Below are positions 7,312-11,877 of a stretch of DNA of 11,877 nt, one piece after another (position 1 is the first letter of the stretch; the number at the start of each line of letters is the position of its first letter). The translations under genes and the position numbers were made by a program. Source of the DNA: Campylobacterales bacterium (GTDB taxonomy: Bacteria; Campylobacterota; Campylobacteria; Campylobacterales; SZUA-545); assembly GCA_025800305.1 (NCBI GenBank), contig JAOXRY010000414.1:1-11877 (forward strand), read 5' to 3'. The notes under the pieces were generated by a model that saw nothing but the letters and a program-made list of their open reading frames with translations, made no database searches and had not been told where the DNA came from.

Positions 7312-7629
7312 ATGAAAAGTGTCCTTTTAGAATTTGCAATGTTTCCTACTGATCATGGAGAGAGTAAAAGTGAATATGTATCACAAATAATTAAAACAAT
7401 AAGAGATAGTGGAGCTAACTATCAGCTAACACCTATGGGAACAATTGTAGAGTTTGAGAATATAGATGATGCTTTAGCTTTAGTTAAAAAATCATACGAA
7501 ACTTTAGAAGAGTTAGGTTGTAATAGAGTCTATTCTACTTTGAAATTTGATATAAGAAATGGGAAAAAAGATAGACTGAAAAGTAAGATAGAAGCTGTAA
7601 CTTCAAAAATAGGTCAGGTAAATACCTAA
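7312..7629 (+). CDS. MTH1187/YkoF-type thiamine-binding family protein (UPF0045-like)
   Basis: The 105-residue protein begins MKSVLLEFAMFPTDHGESKSEYV. It contains SGANYQLTPMGTIVE at about 34-48, followed by a helix (DDALALVKKSYETLEELG) and VYSTLKFDIRNGKKDRL. This order and length match the MTH1187 family: a small ferredoxin-like fold with an SxY(x)LTPMGT core, some of whose members bind thiamine-type ligands. There is no signal peptide, so it should be cytoplasmic. The ATG is 1 nt after the NDH-2-like stop, and AGGAG at 7298-7302 is 9 nt upstream, so it is firmly part of the operon. Its role with the hydrogenase is unknown. Its stop is 1 nt from the stop of a gene on the opposite strand. Confidence 0.78.
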   Translation: MKSVLLEFAMFPTDHGESKSEYVSQIIKTIRDSGANYQLTPMGTIVEFENIDDALALVKKSYETLEELGCNRVYSTLKFDIRNGKKDRLKSKIEAVTSKIGQVNT

Positions 7630-7630
7630 C

Positions 7631-7816
7631 CTACCAGTTTCCTTTTTCTCTTAAAGCTTCTACAACTACTCTATTATAAGCAGAGACAACGTGACAAGGA
7701 AGAGTATTGAGAGATTGATACTCTTTTCTTAAGATTTCATCGAATTTTTTTTGAGAAATTCCAGCAAGATTTGATAGATACTTTTTATATTCCACTACTT
7801 TTTTGTCATCTAACAT
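7631..7816 (-). CDS. Small hypothetical protein, 61 aa
   Basis: On the minus strand, ATG at 7816 opens a frame of 61 residues starting MLDDKKVVEYKKYLSNLAG and ending VVVEALREKGNW. It looks like a compact, soluble, mainly helical protein, with a single Cys in NTLPCHVVSAYNR. A longer frame starts at 7891, but the extra 25 residues (MNSPLCLKYFFLL...) have no ribosome site and lie over the presumed promoter of the divergent kinase gene. The 7816 start has AAAGGAA about 7 nt upstream and is preferred. The stop lies 1 nt from the stop of the thiamine-binding-type gene on the other strand. I do not recognise the family and assign no function. Confidence 0.6.
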   Translation of the reverse strand: MLDDKKVVEYKKYLSNLAGISQKKFDEILRKEYQSLNTLPCHVVSAYNRVVVEALREKGNW

Positions 7817-7886
7817 AGGATGTTTTCCTTTTGTTGTTTGATGATAAATCGTAAGAAGAAAAAAATATTTAAGACAGAGTGGTGAA

Positions 7887-7947
7887 TTCAACTACAACAA
7901 GGTAGATTTATGATATAGTCACCGCCTTATAAAAGAACTTTAAAAGG
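7887..7947 (+). promoter_or_regulatory. Putative promoter and ribosome site of the REC-kinase gene
   Basis: TATGAT at 7909-7914 matches the -10 consensus at five of six positions. A weak -35-like TTCAAC lies at 7887-7892 with a 16-nt spacer. AAAAGG at 7942-7947 is a good Shine-Dalgarno 6 nt before ATG 7954. The region lies between divergent genes, which fits a promoter. This is read by eye only. Confidence 0.35.
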
Positions 7948-7953
7948 TAATAG

Positions 7954-9153
7954 ATGAGTAACTCTATTAATCAAAATAGAGAAAAATTAGGTGAGGAACT
8001 TATTAAGCTTTCTAAACATGTAGATGTTCTATTTGTGGAAGATGATGAAAGTGAGATAGAATTTACTTATACAATGCTTCAGTCTTACTTAAAAAGTCTC
8101 GATGTTGCAAGAAATGGACAAGAGGGCTTAGAGTTATATAAGAAAAAACACTACGATTTAGTTATTACAGATATAGTTATGCCAGTTATGGATGGATTAA
8201 CTATGGTTCAAGAGATGAAGAAAATAGACCCAGAACAGCATATAATTATTACCTCTTCATATGATGATTCAGAAAATCTTTTAAAATCAATAAAATTAGG
8301 AGTCAGTAGCTATATCTTAAAGCCATTTAAGTCTTCAAATATTTTTTCAGAACTTTATACTATTTGTAAAAACATTGACGATGCTAAAACTTTAGCAGAG
8401 TATCAATTTGATTTGGAAAAAAAGATGGCAGATGCTTTGTTTACTATTAAAGAACAAAATAAGAAATTAACACAACAAGCAAAACAAGTAGCGATGGGTG
8501 AACTATTAAGTTTTATTGCTCACCAATTAAAACAGCCTCTAAATGGATTAGGGCTTTCAAAAGAGCTGGTTCTAGCAAACTTTCAAGATGGAACTTTAAC
8601 TGAAGAGAGCATTAAAAAGTTTGATGATAGAGTTACAAAGCAGATTAAATTTATGTCTGAAAGTATTGATGAGTTAAGAAATCTTTTTAATCCTAATAAA
8701 AAACCTAGAAAATTTTTTCTTGATAAAGCAATAGAGAAAGTTTTAGAAATGGTTTCTATTCAAATCCTTGGCACTGGAATAGAACTTCGTACAGATCTAG
8801 AAAAAAACTTAAGGTTTGAAGGTTTTCAAAATGAACTAGAACAAGTGATGCTTAATATCATAAATAATGGTAAAGAAGCCTTAGTTGAAAGAAAAGTAGA
8901 AGAACCAGTAATTGAAATAAAGTCTTTTCAAGATGATAGATGTTATATTATTACAATTGAAGATAATGGAGGAGGAATTCCAGACTCTATTATTGAAAAA
9001 GTATTTGACTCTTATTTCACAACAAAAGGTGATGAAGGAACAGGTATAGGACTAAATTTAGCCAAGTTAATTGTCCAAGATAGCCTTCAAGGAGAAATCG
9101 CTGTAAAAAACAGTGATAAAGGTGCTTTTTTTACAATTAAACTTCCTATTTAA
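7954..9153 (+). CDS. Cytosolic REC-domain histidine kinase
   Basis: The 399-residue protein has an N-terminal receiver domain (about 23-140): acidic pocket Glu29-Asp30-Asp31, phospho-acceptor Asp73 in VITDIVMPVMDG, Thr100/Ser101, and Lys123 in ILKPF. A helical linker (about 145-178) leads to a HisKA-type H box with His190 in IAHQLKQPLNG. The HATPase domain follows, with N box NELEQVMLNIINNGKEAL (293-310), DNGGGIPD (337-344), FDSYFTTK (351-358) and GTGIGLNLA (362-370). All residues needed for phosphotransfer and ATP binding look intact. No membrane helix, PAS or other sensor domain is visible, so its input is probably through the receiver domain, from another kinase. The start is supported by AAAAGG 6 nt upstream. 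Its stop overlaps that of the convergent REC protein, which may be a partner; no target can be named. Confidence 0.9.
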   Translation: MSNSINQNREKLGEELIKLSKHVDVLFVEDDESEIEFTYTMLQSYLKSLDVARNGQEGLELYKKKHYDLVITDIVMPVMDGLTMVQEMKKIDPEQHIIITSSYDDSENLLKSIKLGVSSYILKPFKSSNIFSELYTICKNIDDAKTLAEYQFDLEKKMADALFTIKEQNKKLTQQAKQVAMGELLSFIAHQLKQPLNGLGLSKELVLANFQDGTLTEESIKKFDDRVTKQIKFMSESIDELRNLFNPNKKPRKFFLDKAIEKVLEMVSIQILGTGIELRTDLEKNLRFEGFQNELEQVMLNIINNGKEALVERKVEEPVIEIKSFQDDRCYIITIEDNGGGIPDSIIEKVFDSYFTTKGDEGTGIGLNLAKLIVQDSLQGEIAVKNSDKGAFFTIKLPI

Positions 9154-10202
9154 AATAACTCAATTCCTCCACTTGTTACACTTTGTGGATCTATAATAGC
9201 TTCAACTTGTTTACAGTCAGCGATTAACATCTGATCAAATTCATTTATATTTTCCGATGTTCTCTCTTCAAAAATTGAATATCTCCACTTATCTAAGTTT
9301 GAGGAGATACTATATAAGATTTCCTCTGTTTGTTCTATTTTGGAAAAGTCTCTGATCTCTTTTAAAGATTGACCCATTTTATGAATACTGTATCCTAAAA
9401 GTGTAAAATGAGAAATTCCTTCAATTACTTCTCCATAGCTAATGAATATTTTTGAGACTTCATCAACAGTTTGGCTGGAAGCTCTTGAAAGAAAATTACT
9501 TATAGTAAGATCTAGACTTTCATTAAGTGATTCTAACTGTTGATTTTTTATATCTAGATCTGTAGGATAGTTTTCATGAAACTCGTATGCAGAAATTATT
9601 TCTGAAGAGAGTACAATAGGCTCTTCTAGTTCTTTTATTTCAGTTTTTATATTTTTATCTTCTGTGTGTTCAGGAAAGTTTTTAAGAGTGTTTAGCTCAT
9701 TTTCTAATTCTTCTACTCTTTGTTGAAGCTTTTTATTCTTATCCATTTCGGTAACTGTCATTTCAATCATTTTCTCTTCATATTGGCTAGTCAATATTGA
9801 ATCAGAAATTTCCATACAGGTTCTATAAAGAACTTGTTCCAGTTTATCAATAGTAATTGGTTTAGAGAGAAATTTAGTAATGCCAATCTCTAGAATTTCT
9901 AAAAGTTGGTTAGATGTTTCTACAGAAGAGATGACAATGATTTGCTGAGAGTAACAGATATCTTTGATTTTCTTTATAAGTGTAATTCCATCCATTACAG
10001 GCATATCAATATCTGTAAAAACAATATCATATTTTTTTGGATTTTTTTCATAGAGACTAAATGCCTCTTGTCCATTAATAGCTGTATCGACTTTTTTAAA
10101 ATAGTTTTCCAAAGTTTTTTGTGCAATAAGTCTTGCACTATCACCATCTTCAACTAATAATATAGTCTGTGTTTTACTATATTCTTGAATTAGTAGCCCC
10201 AT
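9150..10202 (-). CDS. Response regulator with N-terminal REC domain and unassigned coiled-coil/helical output region
   Basis: The 350-residue protein starts with a full receiver domain (about 12-130): Glu18-Asp19, phospho-acceptor Asp64 in FTDIDMPVMDG, Ser92/Ser93, and Lys114 in LSKP. Residues about 140-175 (EEKMIEMTVTEMDKNKKLQ, then VEELENELNTL) form a likely coiled coil. An acidic spacer follows, then a mostly helical C-terminal part (about 225-345) that I do not recognise. There is no helix-turn-helix, GGDEF, EAL, HD-GYP or kinase domain, so transcription control by direct DNA binding is not supported; protein-protein output is more likely. ATG at 10202 has GAAGGAGT (10208-10215 on the plus strand) just upstream. 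The gene lies 53 nt after an unknown gene on the same strand, and its stop overlaps the stop of the REC-kinase gene. Confidence 0.85.
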   Translation of the reverse strand: MGLLIQEYSKTQTILLVEDGDSARLIAQKTLENYFKKVDTAINGQEAFSLYEKNPKKYDIVFTDIDMPVMDGITLIKKIKDICYSQQIIVISSVETSNQLLEILEIGITKFLSKPITIDKLEQVLYRTCMEISDSILTSQYEEKMIEMTVTEMDKNKKLQQRVEELENELNTLKNFPEHTEDKNIKTEIKELEEPIVLSSEIISAYEFHENYPTDLDIKNQQLESLNESLDLTISNFLSRASSQTVDEVSKIFISYGEVIEGISHFTLLGYSIHKMGQSLKEIRDFSKIEQTEEILYSISSNLDKWRYSIFEERTSENINEFDQMLIADCKQVEAIIDPQSVTSGGIELF

Positions 10203-10255
10203 ATTCTACTCCTTCTTTTATATGACAAACAAAAACAGTGCCAATTATAAGTTAT

Positions 10256-11020
10256 TCATCCTATTGAGAAGATATTATTTGAAGCTTCCTCTTCTATTTT
10301 TACAGAAACTTCTTTTAGTTTATGTTCGGAGATATTTTCTAGTAGTCCAGTTATATACTTTTTTATATCCTTTCTTTTTTTAAAAGGATAGTTCATAATG
10401 GAGTTTTCAATTGTAATTATTAGATCTTCAATTGCTTTTGTAATGTGTTGTTCTAAAAAAAGAATATTTTGAGTTTTTCCATAATAAAGTATATAGAGAC
10501 AAGTTTTATAAACAACATAAAAGTCACCAATAAGCATATCAATTCCCCATCTTTGTCTTCTAACTTCTGCTTGTTGTAGCTGGGAAAGAATGATATTGAT
10601 GTAGTCTATATTGTCTTTTATTTCATTAATTTTCTTTTTATAAAAAAAGCGACTAAAAAGTTTTTTGTTGATTTTTTCTAACTCTTCTTCTTGTATATTT
10701 TTTTCTCTTTGTACTTCTCTTTTTATTGACTTAACTTCTGTTAGTTCTTTTGTAACAAACTTCTCTCTTAAAAGGTAAGGACTTAAAAATTCATAGATAA
10801 GTTTTTCTGATTTAGAAGGATTAAGAAAAGATTGGAAATTATGACCTAAATAGATGTCAAAAAACTCATCAATTTCTTCTTTAGAGATCTTATCAATATT
10901 GATATCAATTTCGTTTTCAATGGTTTTAAGTGACTCTATATTAAATTGACTTTGACTACTTCCAGTGGTTAGATATTTTCTAGCTTTTTCCGATAGTTTT
11001 CGTAATTTAATACTATTCAT
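10256..11020 (-). CDS. Hypothetical helical protein, 254 aa
   Basis: The protein is unrecognised. It is Lys/Glu/Ile-rich and predicted by eye to be almost entirely helical. A charged coiled-coil-like stretch spans about 90-150 (KELTEVKSIKREVQREKN through ILSQLQQAEVRRQRWG). A more hydrophobic segment lies at about 160-181 (IDMLIGDFYVVYKTCLYILY), which could pack in a helical bundle or touch a membrane, but it contains Asp and Lys and is not a clear transmembrane helix. There is no signal peptide. The ATG at 11020 has only a weak AAGAG upstream and is preceded by an imperfect hairpin (11035-11059). It is followed after 53 nt by the REC/coiled-coil gene on the same strand, so a shared transcript and related signalling role are plausible but unproven. 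Confidence 0.65.
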   Translation of the reverse strand: MNSIKLRKLSEKARKYLTTGSSQSQFNIESLKTIENEIDINIDKISKEEIDEFFDIYLGHNFQSFLNPSKSEKLIYEFLSPYLLREKFVTKELTEVKSIKREVQREKNIQEEELEKINKKLFSRFFYKKKINEIKDNIDYINIILSQLQQAEVRRQRWGIDMLIGDFYVVYKTCLYILYYGKTQNILFLEQHITKAIEDLIITIENSIMNYPFKKRKDIKKYITGLLENISEHKLKEVSVKIEEEASNNIFSIG

Positions 11021-11034
11021 AATACTCTTATTTT

Positions 11035-11059
11035 GATCCTAGCCTCAAGGGCTAAGATC
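11035..11059 (-). promoter_or_regulatory. Imperfect inverted repeat in the 5' leader of the 254-aa gene
   Basis: GATCcTAGCC (11035-11044) pairs with GGCTAaGATC (11050-11059) around a 5-nt loop, giving a 10-position stem with one mismatch. It ends 14 nt before the start codon of the minus-strand gene at 11020. On the minus strand it is followed by AAAATAAG rather than a T-run, so it does not look like a standard terminator for ccsA. It may be an operator or an RNA hairpin near the ribosome site. Confidence 0.3.
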
Positions 11060-11083
11060 TATGTTTTCTTATGGGTAGTATAA

Positions 11084-11112
11084 TTAAATATCACTAAAAA
11101 AGTGAAATTTAA
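11084..11112 (-). terminator. Weak hairpin downstream of ccsA, possible terminator
   Basis: TTAAATATCACT (11084-11095) can pair with AGTGAAATTTAA (11101-11112), with one mismatch and a 5-nt loop (AAAAA in plus sense). It lies just after the ccsA stop on the minus strand. The stem is AT-rich and no clear T-run follows on either strand, so termination here is uncertain. Confidence 0.25.
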
Positions 11113-11120
11113 AAGTCCTT

Positions 11121-11877
11121 TTAAAGTCTTGGAACATCCCTTTTTCTGTAGGCTAGAAGGCTAATAACTCCTACAATTAATAGAAGAAAATATACAAAAG
11201 TTGGTATTGGAACTGGATCTCCTGTTGCATATGAATGAAGACCAGATAGGTAAAAATTCACTCCAAAATATGTCATTAAAATCGATGAAAAAGCCACAGT
11301 TGATGCAAATGCAAATGTGTAAATTGTATTAAATCCAGGAATAAATCTTAAATGGGTAACAATTACATAGACAACAATAGATATAAACGCCCATGTCTCT
11401 TTTGGATCCCATCCCCAATATCTACCCCAAGACTCATTAGCCCAAACACCACCAAGGAAGTTTCCAATAGTAAGCATAGCAAGACCTATAATTAATGAGA
11501 TCTCGTTTATTGCTGTTATTTTCCTAATTTGAAGATCTAAGTGCTCTCTTTGTTGGTTTCTAAAAATCATTAGCGTCATAGCAAGAAGTCCAAGAATTGC
11601 ACCAAGACCTAAGAAACCATAACTCGCTGTGATAATAGAAACATGGATAGTTAGCCAGTAAGATTTTAAAACAGGAACTAATGTTGTAATTTGCGGACTA
11701 ATAAAACTTAAGTGTGCCACAAACATAAAAATACCTGCCAAAACAGATGTTGAAGCTAGTGCTAACATGGATTTTCTAAAAAAGATAATTCCAGCAAACG
11801 CAGCTGACCAGCCAATATATACCAGCGACTCATAAGTATCACTCCAAGGAGCATGACCAGAAACATACCATCTCATT
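11121..11877 (-). CDS. ccsA: Cytochrome c biogenesis protein CcsA / CcsBA C-terminal part (partial at right edge)
   Basis: At least 251 residues of a polytopic membrane protein of System II cytochrome c maturation, which moves heme across the membrane and attaches it to apocytochromes. The visible part opens MRWYVSGHAPWSDTYESLVY, a typical internal CcsA sequence, so the Met at 11876 is probably not the start and the gene continues beyond the window. It has about six hydrophobic helices. The heme-handling WWD motif is present (NESWGRYWGWDPKETWAF, about 148-164), with conserved-looking flanking histidines His78 (WLTIHVS) and His214 (SGLHSYA). In Campylobacterota this domain is commonly the C-terminal half of a long CcsB-CcsA fusion, which cannot be checked here. 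It ends LLAYRKRDVPRL. The gene lies 100 nt upstream of the unknown minus-strand gene and is probably a separate unit. Confidence 0.92.
   Translation of the reverse strand, partial: MRWYVSGHAPWSDTYESLVYIGWSAAFAGIIFFRKSMLALASTSVLAGIFMFVAHLSFISPQITTLVPVLKSYWLTIHVSIITASYGFLGLGAILGLLAMTLMIFRNQQREHLDLQIRKITAINEISLIIGLAMLTIGNFLGGVWANESWGRYWGWDPKETWAFISIVVYVIVTHLRFIPGFNTIYTFAFASTVAFSSILMTYFGVNFYLSGLHSYATGDPVPIPTFVYFLLLIVGVISLLAYRKRDVPRL

Noticed and set aside
9906..10157. 83-residue plus-strand frame
   Set aside because: Antisense of the receiver domain of the minus-strand response regulator, whose motifs are intact.
1..11877. Frequent GATC sites (often AGATCT)
   Set aside because: A rough count by eye is only moderately above what base composition predicts and is spread over all genes; no clustering that would suggest an origin or a regulatory array.

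Overview
The window is AT-rich, bacterial and gene-dense. It most resembles a chemolithotrophic Campylobacterota (Epsilonproteobacteria; Sulfurimonas/Sulfurovum-like). The basis is the low GC content, a cytoplasmic uptake [NiFe] hydrogenase without Tat signal, a CcsA-type cytochrome c assembly protein, and stand-alone REC/histidine-kinase proteins. This assignment is inferred from gene content; no rRNA or tRNA is present to confirm it.

Left part (1-1862, + strand): the tail of an unrecognised gene, a 46-codon small ORF, a probable outer-membrane beta-barrel protein, and a secreted C39-type cysteine peptidase gene. The peptidase frame is cut by a single in-frame TAA that separates the catalytic Cys from the His and Asp. 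The barrel/peptidase pair recalls the protease-plus-pore pairing of functional-amyloid or surface-protein export loci, but no substrate gene is recognisable here.

Centre (1962-7629, + strand): a compact hydrogenase operon. Its first gene is a fusion of a NirB-like FAD/NAD(P) oxidoreductase, a BFD-like [2Fe-2S] domain, a charged helical linker and a complete [NiFe]-hydrogenase small subunit. The large subunit follows with a 1-nt stop/start overlap (TAGTG). Then come an NDH-2-like flavoprotein and, 1 nt later, a small MTH1187/thiamine-binding-type protein. Read together, the operon suggests cytoplasmic H2 oxidation with electrons passed to a built-in flavin/NAD(P) module, and perhaps on to quinone through the NDH-2-like protein. 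The proximal-cluster motif has Asn where the second Cys of the usual CxxC stands. The operon is preceded by a well-placed Shine-Dalgarno and a tiny interrupted leader frame that ends in ATGA overlap with the fusion gene.

Right part (7631-11877): a small unknown gene on the - strand lies tail-to-tail with the operon. Next is a cytosolic REC-histidine kinase (+), then a REC-coiled-coil protein (-) whose stop codon overlaps the kinase stop, then an unrecognised helical protein (-), and finally the C-terminal part of a CcsA/CcsBA cytochrome c maturation protein (-) running off the right end. No gene-free stretch exceeds about 100 bases. No tRNA, rRNA, CRISPR array, insertion sequence or origin was seen.
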